From: an uncultured Clostridia bacterium | GTDB taxonomy: Bacteria; Bacillota; Clostridia; Christensenellales; Borkfalkiaceae | Assembly: GCA_937912025.1 (NCBI GenBank) | Contig: CALDOZ010000055.1 | Location: 1-54,650 of the forward strand | DNA length: 54,650 nt | Reading direction: 5' to 3' | Shown here: piece by piece, positions 30,440 through 39,376 of the stretch | How the letters are laid out: each line of letters begins with the position of its first letter | How positions within the stretch are numbered: the first letter of the stretch is position 1 | Made by a program: the position numbers and the translations under genes | The notes under the pieces: generated by a model | What the model was told of the DNA's origin: nothing | Databases searched by the model: none | What the model saw: only the letters and a program-made list of their open reading frames with translations

Positions 30440-31348
30440 TTACGCGTTTAATTTTTTTAACGCGTCTTTTGCAATAAGCGGACATTTTTGAGAAGTTACC
30501 GTGCTTGCCCCTAACGATAAAATGCTTACCGTTTCTTCAGCGGTTGCTAAGTTACCGCCACTTTCAATAAAGCATTTTCCGTCAACGGCTTTAATGACTT
30601 CTTTTATGGTAGAAATTTGCGGTTTTTCAGGAATAAATAAAGACGACGGTAAAATTGAATAAATTTTACACTCGTCAGCAATTGCTATCGCCGTGTTTTT
30701 AAGTTCTATAGGGTTTAATTTTGAGGTGTCTATTATTACCGTAACTTTCTTTTTGCGCGCCATTTTTGATATTTTTAAAACTTCTTTGGCTAAATTTTTA
30801 ACTTCGCCGTTTTTAATTGCGCTAGTAGATAACGTTACCGCAATTGCATCCGCGCCGTTTTTTACTGCAATTTTGCACGCTTTACGTTTAATTTCAAACA
30901 CGTCTTCACCAAACGGATAGGATATGAGCGCGCGAACGGTTATATTGCTACCACTAACGGCGTTTTTAGCAAATTTTAGCATTGAAGGAAGTACCGTTAC
31001 GCTTTTAAACCCGTAATGCACGGCGATTTCGCACTCTTTTTTGATTTCTTCAGTCGATAAAGTGTTATTTATAAGCAAATAATCCATTCTTCCAAACATT
31101 TTACGCGCTTTATAGTTTTTAAACTCTTTTTCTATTTCTTCTTCAGTTTGACCAAACACTTTTTGAGCGTCTTTTAGTCCGCTACCCGAATTAAAATAAT
31201 TGTCTAACGAGCGATTTTCAATAGTCGTTAGTATTTTTTCGGCATCGAGTTTTTCTTCTTCAATGCGCGATTTTTCGCCCGCTTTTACGTCTTTATTTAA
31301 GTTTACGTCTTTATAAGTTTCCATATCTATTTTATTTTGAATATCCAT
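30440..31348 (-). CDS. Degenerate deoxyribose-phosphate aldolase-like protein
   Basis: 302 residues from the ATG at 31348, chosen because GGGAGG lies five bases upstream; an earlier in-frame ATG (31402) has no SD. Residues 1-85 are a charged extension not found in DeoC. The rest follows the DeoC TIM barrel: INNTLSTEEI, YGFKSVTVLPSML, ALISYPFGED, NGADAIAVTLSTSAI, VTVIIDTSKLNP, and SGGNLATAEET. Both catalytic lysines appear lost: the position of 'YVKTSTG' reads IYSILPS (about 229-235) and that of 'KASGGI' reads FIESGGN (about 260-266). A true DeoC is encoded at 39377. Probably a pseudoenzyme or an aldolase-fold protein with another job. Confidence 0.7.
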   Translation of the reverse strand: MDIQNKIDMETYKDVNLNKDVKAGEKSRIEEEKLDAEKILTTIENRSLDNYFNSGSGLKDAQKVFGQTEEEIEKEFKNYKARKMFGRMDYLLINNTLSTEEIKKECEIAVHYGFKSVTVLPSMLKFAKNAVSGSNITVRALISYPFGEDVFEIKRKACKIAVKNGADAIAVTLSTSAIKNGEVKNLAKEVLKISKMARKKKVTVIIDTSKLNPIELKNTAIAIADECKIYSILPSSLFIPEKPQISTIKEVIKAVDGKCFIESGGNLATAEETVSILSLGASTVTSQKCPLIAKDALKKLNA

Positions 31349-31466
31349 ATTAGCCTCCCGTAAAATTATTGACGATATTTGAAATTTTAAACGGTTATTC
31401 AAAATATTACAAAAAAACTTAAAAATTCCTATAAAAAGTCGCTTGTTTTATTATAGTATTTTAATT

Positions 31467-31706
31467 ATGAAAGGTTTGATTTTTGTAATTTTAATTTACG
31501 CTTTAGTTGTTGGCGCGTGCATTTTAGTTAAGTATTTAAAATTAAAAACTGGTAATAAGCAAGAACAAAAAAATGAGAGCGGACAACTGTCCGCTCCTAA
31601 AATATACTACGTTACAAACGATAAAAAGCCCAAACGTAAAGTTAAAAAAATTAACCCTGATATTGCAATAAAAGGCTCTATTATAGACAAAAGTGATGAT
31701 TTTTAA
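31467..31706 (+). CDS. Small single-pass membrane protein, unknown
   Basis: 79 residues from ATG 31467: one N-terminal hydrophobic helix (residues 2-22, LIFVILIYALVVGACILV) then a basic tail with KKPKRKVKKINPD. The alternative TTG start at 31443 adds eight residues and has no better SD. No family recognised. It stands alone on the plus strand between two minus-strand genes; a -10-like TATAGT lies 15 bases upstream of the ATG, so it may be nearly leaderless. Confidence 0.5.
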   Translation: MKGLIFVILIYALVVGACILVKYLKLKTGNKQEQKNESGQLSAPKIYYVTNDKKPKRKVKKINPDIAIKGSIIDKSDDF

Positions 31707-31724
31707 TTAATTATCAGCCACCGC

Positions 31725-32060
31725 TTAGTCGGCGTTTTTATCTCCGCCCCAAAGTCTTTCAAGGTGATAAAAAAGTCTTGTTTCGTCGTTAAAAATATGC
31801 AAAATAACGTCGCCAAAATCAATAACAGCCCATCTACCGTCGCTAATACCTTCTTTGCGGTAGATATTTATACCTTGGTTTTTAGCGTCTAATTCGCAAT
31901 ATTCTGCAAGAGCCTTAACTTGAGTTGTTGAACGAGCGCTTGCAATAACGAAATAGTCGGCAACGGATGATTTTTCTTTAACGTTGATATCTACAACGTC
32001 GTACGCTTTGTGTTTTGATAAAGTGTCAAGTACTACTTTTAAAATTTGTTCAGATTTCAT
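31725..32060 (-). CDS. rsfS: Ribosomal silencing factor RsfS
   Basis: 111 residues, typical. Key stretches are SSVADYFVIASARSTTQVKALAE and GRWAVIDFGDVILHIFNDETRLFYHLERLWG, hallmarks of the RsfS/Iojap family. It binds ribosomal protein uL14 and blocks subunit joining under nutrient limitation. The start overlaps the end of the nadD-yqeK gene by 11 bases, the usual neighbourhood in Firmicutes. Confidence 0.93.
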   Translation of the reverse strand: MKSEQILKVVLDTLSKHKAYDVVDINVKEKSSVADYFVIASARSTTQVKALAEYCELDAKNQGINIYRKEGISDGRWAVIDFGDVILHIFNDETRLFYHLERLWGGDKNAD

Positions 32061-33189
32061 ATTTTATCTCCTTATTATAATATTCTGCGCATTGTTTAGT
32101 AAGATAATAAACTTCGTTACCTGATGAAAGTAAGTATTTATAAAGTTCAACGGCACAAACGTTAAACCCGTTAGAAAAGTCTTTTTCAACTAATTTTCTT
32201 AACTCGTCTACCCCGTTAAAATCCCTTGACGGCTCTATTAAATCGGCGGTGAAAATTAGTTTTTCTAAGTTTGTCATCCCCATTCTTCCCGTCGTGTGAT
32301 ATTTGACGGCGTTAATAACGTCTTCATTTTCGACGCCAAGAACGTTTTTTGCAACGTAAGCCCCTAAAAATTGGTGAACTACCGATTTAGGCGCGTTGCT
32401 ATCTATTTTTATAGGATAATCGCTTGGGGTATCGTATTTAGCAACGTCGTGAAGAAGGGCGGAAAGTTCGGCGTCTTCACTACTAACCGACGCGCTTTTG
32501 CATAATTTTAACGCCGTAATTATTACGTTTGCGGTATGAATTAGCCTTGACTGTTTGAGTTTTAACTTGACGTAATTATAATACTCGTTACCTTGGTAAA
32601 GGTTGTTTTCTTTTATATAAATGCCTACTTTTTCAGGAATAAACGCCGTTAAGTCAAGCCCAAGTTTATTATAAACGCGAACTTTCGTGCTTGACACGTC
32701 TTGTCCCTCAAACTCTAACGTCAAAATTTTAGCGCCGTATTTTTCTATAACTATTTGCTTTAAGTAGTCATCGTCAAACCCGCTACCACTTCTTTTAGTT
32801 AATACGAGCGTTGCGTTATCGACTATAATTTGCGGATTTTTCCAAGTAGGAAAATTTTCAAGCATATCGCTACCCATTAAAAAGAAAAGTTGACAGTTTT
32901 TATATACGCTTTTAAAATGCAAAATAGTTTGATAGGTAAAACTTACGCCTTCTTTATCAAGTTCAAACGAAGAAACTTCTATTTTTTCGTTATCACTAAA
33001 AGCAAGTTTTAACATGTTAAACCTATCGTTACCACTACTAACGTTTTTACCAATTTTGTGGGGCGAAACGTACGTTGGTATAACGATAAGTTTATCAAGA
33101 TTAAGTTCTTTAACCGCGCTTTCAGCCATAGAAATATGTTCGTTGTGAACGGGGTCGAAAGTACCGCCGAAAATACCTATTTTTATCAT
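32050..33189 (-). CDS. nadD-yqeK: Fused nicotinate-mononucleotide adenylyltransferase and YqeK-type HD hydrolase
   Basis: 379 residues, two enzymes in one chain. Residues 1-195 are NadD: IGIFGGTFDPVHNEHISMAE with the HxxH nucleotidyltransferase site, and SSTKVR near the end. Residues 205-375 are a YqeK-type HD domain: HTANVIITALKL and ELSALLHDVAKYDTPSDYP, then HQFLGAYVAKNVLG and YHTTGRMGM. NadD makes nicotinate adenine dinucleotide for NAD synthesis; YqeK proteins hydrolyse Ap4A. In most Firmicutes they are separate adjacent genes; here a natural fusion. Followed by rsfS. Confidence 0.92.
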   Translation of the reverse strand: MIKIGIFGGTFDPVHNEHISMAESAVKELNLDKLIVIPTYVSPHKIGKNVSSGNDRFNMLKLAFSDNEKIEVSSFELDKEGVSFTYQTILHFKSVYKNCQLFFLMGSDMLENFPTWKNPQIIVDNATLVLTKRSGSGFDDDYLKQIVIEKYGAKILTLEFEGQDVSSTKVRVYNKLGLDLTAFIPEKVGIYIKENNLYQGNEYYNYVKLKLKQSRLIHTANVIITALKLCKSASVSSEDAELSALLHDVAKYDTPSDYPIKIDSNAPKSVVHQFLGAYVAKNVLGVENEDVINAVKYHTTGRMGMTNLEKLIFTADLIEPSRDFNGVDELRKLVEKDFSNGFNVCAVELYKYLLSSGNEVYYLTKQCAEYYNKEIKYEI

Positions 33190-33259
33190 AATTATATTTT
33201 ACCACTTTTAAAGATAAATTTCAAGTTTATTATCAAATTTTTAAGGCAATACTAAACTT

Positions 33260-34057
33260 ATGAATAAAAATAAACTTCCAATCACATCAGACTTGTTTTT
33301 TTGTTTTATAGCGCTGTTTTTTGTTTTTTACGCATTGCTTTTAAAAATTAAAGCAAATTTAGCATTGTGTATATTTCTATCTTGCTTATTATCGCTAATA
33401 GTTACAAGTCTTGTCGCAATAGTTTTAATTAAAATAAGTAATAAGAGATTTTTACTTAAACAAAACGCGTCTAAAATAGAGCAACTGTTTGACGTTTTAG
33501 TTTTATATTCAAGGCAAAATTTACTTGAATTTTTTGCTGATTTTTATAAAAACGACGGACTTTTTTCAGTAATTATTGACGACGGCATTTTTATTGAAAG
33601 CAAGAACGTTTTTATATACCCTATAATGACTTACGATAAAATTCAAACTCAAACGGTATTAGAGGTTTACAAAAAATTAAACGGCAAACGATTAGCAGTA
33701 ATAGGAAAAACGTACTCAGACGAATGTTTAAAAATTTTTAAAAGCAAATTTAGTGACGTTTCTCTTTTTACTATTGACGACGTTTATCTTTCTTTAAGTA
33801 GCGAAAACAAACTCCCCACAATTACTCAAAAAACAATAAACAATAAAGGCAAATTAGTAAAACTGATAAAAAGCCTTTTTAATAAAAAACACGCTAAATT
33901 CTTTTTCATTAGCGGTACAACTTCGCTATTTTTATCTCCACTTGTGTTCTTTTCTAAATATTATATAGTATGGGGAGTGATATTTTTAATATTTTCCGCT
34001 ATTTGCTATTTTTTTGCGCCCGAAAACGAACGCCCTACGGGAATAAAAATTAAGTAA
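33260..34057 (+). CDS. Four-helix membrane protein, unknown
   Basis: 265 residues. Two N-terminal helices (about 9-28 and 33-57), a soluble middle domain of about 150 residues (70-215), and two C-terminal helices (about 218-232 and 235-252). The middle part alternates strands and helices (FSVIIDDGIFIESKNVFIYP; GKRLAVIGKTYSDECLKIF), resembling a restriction-endonuclease-like or Rossmann layout, but I see no catalytic signature and do not assign it. Single gene, divergent from nadD-yqeK, ending in a terminator. Confidence 0.65.
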   Translation: MNKNKLPITSDLFFCFIALFFVFYALLLKIKANLALCIFLSCLLSLIVTSLVAIVLIKISNKRFLLKQNASKIEQLFDVLVLYSRQNLLEFFADFYKNDGLFSVIIDDGIFIESKNVFIYPIMTYDKIQTQTVLEVYKKLNGKRLAVIGKTYSDECLKIFKSKFSDVSLFTIDDVYLSLSSENKLPTITQKTINNKGKLVKLIKSLFNKKHAKFFFISGTTSLFLSPLVFFSKYYIVWGVIFLIFSAICYFFAPENERPTGIKIK

Positions 34058-34084
34058 CCTATTTATCAACTAAATTTATACGTT

Positions 34085-34121
34085 TACGCTAGTAATGTTA
34101 TTTTGTTACTAGCGTATTTTT
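34085..34121 (+). terminator. Terminator after the four-helix membrane protein gene
   Basis: TACGCTAGTAA (34085-34095) pairs with TTACTAGCGTA (34106-34116), then a T-run. Confidence 0.8.
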
Positions 34122-34256
34122 ATTTAAATGGAAATTTTGGTAATATCTTCATATAATTAGGTGAAAATACAAATGAAATATGGTATAAAGTGCGATAGAA
34201 TATATTTACAAACTGTAAAATAATGAGTTCTATATTTTTATAGATAAGGAGAATTT

Positions 34257-35297
34257 ATGCTTGCGTTAGTAAAAAAAGCAAAAGGCGAAGGATTAATGGT
34301 TCTTGAAGACCGTCCTATCCCCACCCCACAAGATGATGAAGTTTTAATTAAAGTTGCTTATAGTGGAATTTGTGGAACTGACATACATATTCTTCACGAC
34401 CAATTCGCTTACTATCCGCCAGTTATTATTGGCCACGAATTTTCAGGCGAAGTTGTGAAAACGGGCAAAAACGTTACCTTATATAAAGAAGGCGATTTAG
34501 TTGTTGGCGAACCTCACAATAAAGCGTGTGGCAAGTGCTATCTTTGCCGTAACGGTCATATTCAAAACTGTAACGATAAACGCTCTATCGGTTGGGGTAT
34601 TGACGGTTCGTTCACGACTTATTTAGTTATGCCTGAAAAACTTTTACATAAAATTCCTAGCGGACTTTCACTTGAAGAAGCGGCAATGGCAGAACCTTCT
34701 GCAATAGTTGCTCACCAACTTTTAGAAAGAGCGCGCATCACCCCTGGCGATAACGTAGTTATTATGGGCGTTGGACCTATCGCTTTACTCGCCGCTCAAA
34801 TGGCGCGCATTGCAGGAGCGAAGAAAATTTATCTTTGCGGTTGCACTAGCGACGTTTCTTACCGCTTAAAAATTGCTAATGAACTTAATTGTTACGATAC
34901 TTTTATTAACGTTCAAGAGCAAGACGCTTACCAAATTATTATGAATGAAACGGGTATTGGCGCTGACATAGTAGTCGAAGCGTCGGGAGCGGGTAGCGCG
35001 ATAAACTCGGCAATAAAAATACTTAAAAAACGCGGTCTTCTTTGCGCAATTGGTATGACGGCGCGCGAAAAAGTTGAAGTGCCTTGGAACGAGGCTATGA
35101 TGAAAGTTTTAGACGTTCAATTTAATATGAGTTCAAGTTATAACGGTTGGAATATTGCTCTTTCGCTTATGGCGAGCGGTAAACTTAACGTTAAACCTAT
35201 GATTTCAATTAAACGTCTTGACGAATGGGAACAAGCGTTTGATGATTTACAGCAAGGCAAGGCTATGAAAATTCTTCTTACCCCCATTGATAACTAA
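34257..35297 (+). CDS. Zinc-dependent medium-chain alcohol/polyol dehydrogenase
   Basis: 346 residues of the MDR family. Catalytic zinc site Cys (GICGTDIH) and GHEFSGEVV, structural zinc cysteines in CGKCYLCRNGHIQNC (about 89-103), and the NAD-binding GVGPIALLAAQMA. Closest in feel to sorbitol/threonine dehydrogenases. It oxidises a secondary alcohol of a sugar or polyol with NAD(P). ATG has AAGGAG upstream. First gene of a same-strand cluster of seven to nine genes for sugar degradation; 26 bases separate it from the SDR gene. Confidence 0.85.
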   Translation: MLALVKKAKGEGLMVLEDRPIPTPQDDEVLIKVAYSGICGTDIHILHDQFAYYPPVIIGHEFSGEVVKTGKNVTLYKEGDLVVGEPHNKACGKCYLCRNGHIQNCNDKRSIGWGIDGSFTTYLVMPEKLLHKIPSGLSLEEAAMAEPSAIVAHQLLERARITPGDNVVIMGVGPIALLAAQMARIAGAKKIYLCGCTSDVSYRLKIANELNCYDTFINVQEQDAYQIIMNETGIGADIVVEASGAGSAINSAIKILKKRGLLCAIGMTAREKVEVPWNEAMMKVLDVQFNMSSSYNGWNIALSLMASGKLNVKPMISIKRLDEWEQAFDDLQQGKAMKILLTPIDN

Positions 35298-35323
35298 ACG
35301 ATAATTTTAATAAGGAAAATATT

Positions 35324-36082
35324 ATGAATATATCTTTTAAAAACAAAGTTGTTGTAATAACGGGCGCGGCTGGTGGTATAGGCTCTGCTATGACGCGTAG
35401 ATTTATTGAAGACGGAGCATCCGTTATAGTTTGCGACCTTCGCGTAGCAAAAAAGATGGCTAAGCAGTTGGGCGCAACGGGTTATGAATTTGATATAACC
35501 GACAGAACTGCCGTTAACTTGGCAATGAGTGAAATTTCTAAACAGTTTGGTAAAATTGACGTTTTAATTAACAACGCTGGAATAAACGTTGGTCCTGACG
35601 AACGCCGTACGGTTGACGAGTTTAGCGACAAGTGGTGGGACGCTATTTTAAAAGTTGATTTAGACGGAACTTATAACTGTACTAAACTCGCTATTCCTTA
35701 TATGAAAGAAGGGTCTTCTATCGTAAATATAAGTTCTATTGTGGGCATGGTTCCACTTCGCAATCAATGCGCGTTTACGGCGGCTAAAGCAGGCGTTATT
35801 AATTTTACTAAAGCAATAGCAATGGAACTTGCGCCTAAAGGTATTCGCGCTAACGTAATTTGTCCAGGAACAATAGGAATTGCTGTTACTAATAAACTTT
35901 GGTCTAAAGACGACGTTATGCAAAAACTTCTTTCTCATATACCAATGGCAAGACAAGGGCTTCCTGAAGAAATTGCTAACGCTACGGCGTTTTTAGCATC
36001 CGACTTAGCATCGTATATAACGGGCGCAGTTTTACCCGTCGATGGTGGTTGGACTTGCGGTGGATATGCAAGAAATTTCTAA
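35324..36082 (+). CDS. SDR-family oxidoreductase
   Basis: 252 residues, classical short-chain dehydrogenase: TGAAGGIGSAM (TGxxxGxG cofactor site, about 13-23), NNAG (about 85-88), Ser in NISSIVG, and the F-T-A-A-K active-site helix AFTAAKAG in which the catalytic Tyr of 'YxxxK' appears as Phe (QCAFTAAKAG, about 147-156). The C-terminal GAVLPVDGGWTCGGY is typical. The Tyr-to-Phe change may lower or alter activity. Acts on a sugar-like alcohol or keto group within the cluster. Confidence 0.82.
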   Translation: MNISFKNKVVVITGAAGGIGSAMTRRFIEDGASVIVCDLRVAKKMAKQLGATGYEFDITDRTAVNLAMSEISKQFGKIDVLINNAGINVGPDERRTVDEFSDKWWDAILKVDLDGTYNCTKLAIPYMKEGSSIVNISSIVGMVPLRNQCAFTAAKAGVINFTKAIAMELAPKGIRANVICPGTIGIAVTNKLWSKDDVMQKLLSHIPMARQGLPEEIANATAFLASDLASYITGAVLPVDGGWTCGGYARNF

Positions 36083-36168
36083 AATAATAAACTTTTTGCA
36101 ATAATTTTTGAATTTTAATTATGTGCGTCAATTAATGACGATTAAAAAATTTTAGATAGGTATTTTAT

Positions 36169-36930
36169 ATGGAAACATTTGCAACTAACGTTCTTGGCGC
36201 TAACGTACCTGAAAACAAAATTGCTATTTATTTTTTAGGTCAAGCAGGATTTGTTTTTAAAAATAGCGACGGTAAACTCGTAGCGATTGACCCTTATCTT
36301 TCAAATTGTTGTGAAAGATATTTTGGGTTTAAACGCTTAATGCCTTACGTTTTAAACGCCAATGAATTAATTTTTGATTATCTTTTAATTTCTCACGCTC
36401 ATTACGACCATTTTGACGTAGACAGCGTACCCGTTCTTACGTCTAACAACGTAACTGAACTCATTTGCGCTAAAGACGTTATTTTGGAGTGTCAACGCCT
36501 TAACATCAATAAAAACGTTACACCTATTGGCGTAGGCGATAAAGTTATGCGTGACGGCGTTACCGTTACGGCGGTAAAATGCGACCACGGTGAACTTGCG
36601 CCCGACGCTTTGGGTTTAATAGTTGAAATGGGTGGTAAAAAAATATATTATATGGGTGATACGGCTTACCGCCCCGAATATCTTGACGACGAAATATTTA
36701 AAAATATTGACGTTCTCATTTTACCTATTAACGGAGCGTTTGGAAATTTAAATGAAGAACAAGCGTGCAAAATAGCAAGCAAACTTCAACCTAAATTGAC
36801 TATTCCTTGTCATTATTGGAACTTTGCCGAACACGGTGGAAATCCTATGCTTTTTATGAGCGCAATGAAAGATAACGCGCCTAATCTTAAATACACGTTA
36901 ATGCGTCAAGGCGAAGGTGTTATAATATAA
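36169..36930 (+). CDS. MBL-fold metal-dependent hydrolase, UlaG-like
   Basis: 253 residues with the metallo-beta-lactamase signature LLISHAHYDHFD (HxHxDH, about 71-82), GDTAYRPEYLD and CHYWNF as further metal ligands. Similar in layout to UlaG, which opens L-ascorbate-6-phosphate lactone; a lactonase in a sugar pathway is a fair guess. Its stop overlaps the next start (TAATG), so the two are translationally coupled. ATG is preceded by ATAGGT. Confidence 0.82.
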   Translation: METFATNVLGANVPENKIAIYFLGQAGFVFKNSDGKLVAIDPYLSNCCERYFGFKRLMPYVLNANELIFDYLLISHAHYDHFDVDSVPVLTSNNVTELICAKDVILECQRLNINKNVTPIGVGDKVMRDGVTVTAVKCDHGELAPDALGLIVEMGGKKIYYMGDTAYRPEYLDDEIFKNIDVLILPINGAFGNLNEEQACKIASKLQPKLTIPCHYWNFAEHGGNPMLFMSAMKDNAPNLKYTLMRQGEGVII

Positions 36931-37829
36931 TGATTTGGCTCGAAAATTTTAAAGATAGACCTGCCGTTTGCATACAAAATTCCCAAGTAAAAGCCACGTT
37001 TTTACCGCTTGACGGCGCAAAAATGGTTTCGCTTGTTCGCCTAAAAGACGGAAAGGAATTGCTTGCAGTAAAACCTAATAAGAACTATAAAGTTTTGACT
37101 TTTGACGGCGATTACGTTTCTTCTGAATGTAGTGGGTTTGACGATATGTTTCCTACCGTTGACCCTTATACACCTACTGTCGGCGCGTTTAAAGGCATCA
37201 CCTACCCAGACCACGGCGAAACGAGTAGAATTCCTTACGACTTAAAAACGACGGGTGGCGAGATAATTTTATTTGCAAAATCTAAACTCTTTGATATAAC
37301 GTACGAAAAACGTATTTTTATAAATAACGACGTTTTAACGGTAAATTACGCTATAACAAACAACGGAGAAAACGACTTTCCTTTCTTATGGGCTGGACAT
37401 ATAATGCTTGACGGTCGAAACGTTAGTAAAACGATAACTCCGTTTGACAATAACGCCCCTACCGAAATTATGTTTGCGCCAAGCGGTGTAGACGCTACTA
37501 AACTTGCTAAAGATAGACTTACGGGTTTTATTGCTAAAAGTGGTAGAGCTTACAAATTTTATTATACCGATAAGATGAGTAAAGGCGTGTTTGGAGTTGA
37601 GTATCTTGACGGAGAACAACTTATTTTTGAAGTTGACGAAAACAAACTTCCATACCTTGGAATGTGGCTAAACAACGGAGAATTTCAAGACATTTACACT
37701 ATTACCCCTGAACCTTGCTCCGTTCCGTACGATAGACCTGACCGCGCTGAGCAAAAAGGAATAACGTCCATTATAAAAAGCCATTCCACGTTTCAATTTG
37801 ATTTTAAAATATATATAAAGGAAAACTAA
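36930..37829 (+). CDS. Aldose 1-epimerase family protein
   Basis: 299 residues of the galactose mutarotase-like fold: DGAKMVSLVRLKDGKELL at the N-terminus, GFDDMFPTVDPYT, YPDHGETSRIPYDL (His of the active site), and FLWAGHIMLDG (second His), with the acidic residue near EPCSVPYDRPDRAE. It interconverts alpha and beta anomers of an aldose or a related keto-sugar. Coupled by overlap to the MBL gene and one base from the next dehydrogenase gene. Confidence 0.78.
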   Translation: MIWLENFKDRPAVCIQNSQVKATFLPLDGAKMVSLVRLKDGKELLAVKPNKNYKVLTFDGDYVSSECSGFDDMFPTVDPYTPTVGAFKGITYPDHGETSRIPYDLKTTGGEIILFAKSKLFDITYEKRIFINNDVLTVNYAITNNGENDFPFLWAGHIMLDGRNVSKTITPFDNNAPTEIMFAPSGVDATKLAKDRLTGFIAKSGRAYKFYYTDKMSKGVFGVEYLDGEQLIFEVDENKLPYLGMWLNNGEFQDIYTITPEPCSVPYDRPDRAEQKGITSIIKSHSTFQFDFKIYIKEN

Positions 37830-37830
37830 T

Positions 37831-38889
37831 ATGAGTAATCAAACAATGAAAGCAGTTACCGTTTACGGTCCTAATGACGCTCGCTTAGAAAACGTTGCTA
37901 AGCCCGTAGCGACTGATAATATGATAGTTATTAAAGTTATGCGCACGGGTGTTTGCGCGACCGATTTATCAATTTTCACGGGAGAAAGCAGTTTTATTAA
38001 ATCGGGCGAAATAGTTTACCCTTGCCGTTTTGGGCACGAATACGCAGGTATTGTTGAATCGGTAGGCGAAAACGTTACTAAGTTTAAACGTGGCGACCGC
38101 GTTTATACGGATAATTTTACTTCGTGCGGAAAATGCGATGCGTGCAAACGCGGTGATTATATGGATTGTAAAAACATTCATTCCGTTGGCACGGTTAATT
38201 GTTGGGACGGTTGCTACGCTGAATATATGCTTATGCCAGAACATCACGTTATGCTTCTTCCTGATGAACTTTCAATGGATGAAGGCGCCCTTATCGAGCC
38301 TGCATCTATTGCCTACGACGCTTTTAAAGGAGTAACATTAACTAGCGCTGATACGGTAGTAGTTTACGGCACGGGCGCAATAGGGCTTATTTCGGCGTGG
38401 CTTGCTAAATACTACGGCGCTGGCAAAGTTATTTTAATTGGTAGAACGGCGGAAAAATTGGAAATTGCTAAACTTGTTGGCGCTGACTACATTATAAATA
38501 ATCGCCAAGAAGACGCCGTTAAGAAAATTAAAGAGTTAACCGGTGGCGCTGGCGCAAGTTTACTTATCGAAACGTCGGGTTCAGTTAGCGCTTTAAAAGA
38601 TTGCGTACACGCCGTAAAGCGTTACGGTAGAATTTCTATAGTTAGTTTTTACGAACGCAATCTTGATGACTTCCCTATCGACCCGTTAGTTCTTGGTTGC
38701 AATAGCATAGTTGGAGCGGCTGGTTGTTACGGCAATGCGCCTGCTGTTTGTGAAATTATGAGAAAAAACCCAGTAAAACTTACTCCACTTATTACTCATC
38801 ACGTTCCATTTGAAAACTGTCTTGACGTTTTTGTAAACGAAAAAGAATACCACAAAACGAAAATTAAAGTAATGATTGATTTTAATTAA
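37831..38889 (+). CDS. Zinc-dependent medium-chain alcohol dehydrogenase
   Basis: 352 residues, a second MDR enzyme in the cluster. TGVCATDLS and FGHEYAGIVESVG (catalytic zinc), CGKCDACKRGDYMDC (structural zinc, about 97-111), VYGTGAIGLISAWLA (NAD site). It is only moderately similar to the enzyme at 34257, so it probably oxidises another hydroxyl of the same or a derived substrate. SD GGAAA in the tail of the previous gene; two genes are almost contiguous. Confidence 0.85.
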   Translation: MSNQTMKAVTVYGPNDARLENVAKPVATDNMIVIKVMRTGVCATDLSIFTGESSFIKSGEIVYPCRFGHEYAGIVESVGENVTKFKRGDRVYTDNFTSCGKCDACKRGDYMDCKNIHSVGTVNCWDGCYAEYMLMPEHHVMLLPDELSMDEGALIEPASIAYDAFKGVTLTSADTVVVYGTGAIGLISAWLAKYYGAGKVILIGRTAEKLEIAKLVGADYIINNRQEDAVKKIKELTGGAGASLLIETSGSVSALKDCVHAVKRYGRISIVSFYERNLDDFPIDPLVLGCNSIVGAAGCYGNAPAVCEIMRKNPVKLTPLITHHVPFENCLDVFVNEKEYHKTKIKVMIDFN

Positions 38890-38905
38890 TTGTTAGGAGA
38901 TAATT

Positions 38906-39331
38906 ATGGAAAAGAAAAAGTTGCCACCATTACAAGTAAAAGTTGAAAAAGTAAAACCGTTAATTTTTGGTAAAGAATACGAGTCGCGTATGATATTAGA
39001 CCACGTTATAACCGGTCGCGACGGTGTTATTCAAATAAATCACGGCACGGTAAAAGCAGGCTACGCTCTTGGCGGAGCAACTCACGAAGAAGACGAAATT
39101 TATTATATTTTGTCTGGAAATGGAAAACTTCAACTAGACGATAAAATTGTTGACGTTGCAGGCGGAGAAGTAATTTTCATTCCTGCCGGTTGTTTCCACG
39201 CGTTAGATAATAGACAGTCGAGCGAAGATTTGTGTATTTTAACGTTTTGGAAAGATTATAGATTTAACGATGCGTACGAAGAACGCGTAAAACAATGGGG
39301 TAAATCGTTTAAAACTATTGACGAAGAATAA
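38906..39331 (+). CDS. Cupin-domain protein
   Basis: 141 residues, one cupin beta-barrel: motif 1 GGATHEEDEIYYILSGNGKLQLDD (about 56-79, with His/Glu metal ligands) and motif 2 GEVIFIPAGCFHALDN (about 91-106). Such proteins are sugar isomerases, epimerases or sensors. It follows the dehydrogenase gene by 16 bases with SD TAGGAGA, in the same operon. Confidence 0.82.
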   Translation: MEKKKLPPLQVKVEKVKPLIFGKEYESRMILDHVITGRDGVIQINHGTVKAGYALGGATHEEDEIYYILSGNGKLQLDDKIVDVAGGEVIFIPAGCFHALDNRQSSEDLCILTFWKDYRFNDAYEERVKQWGKSFKTIDEE

Positions 39332-39376
39332 TAAAAAAATAAATTTTTTACAATAAAAATTAAGGAGATATTTAAA

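Noticed and set aside
30440..31348. Calling this gene a functional deoC
   Set aside because: Both catalytic lysine positions appear substituted and there is a long N-terminal extension.
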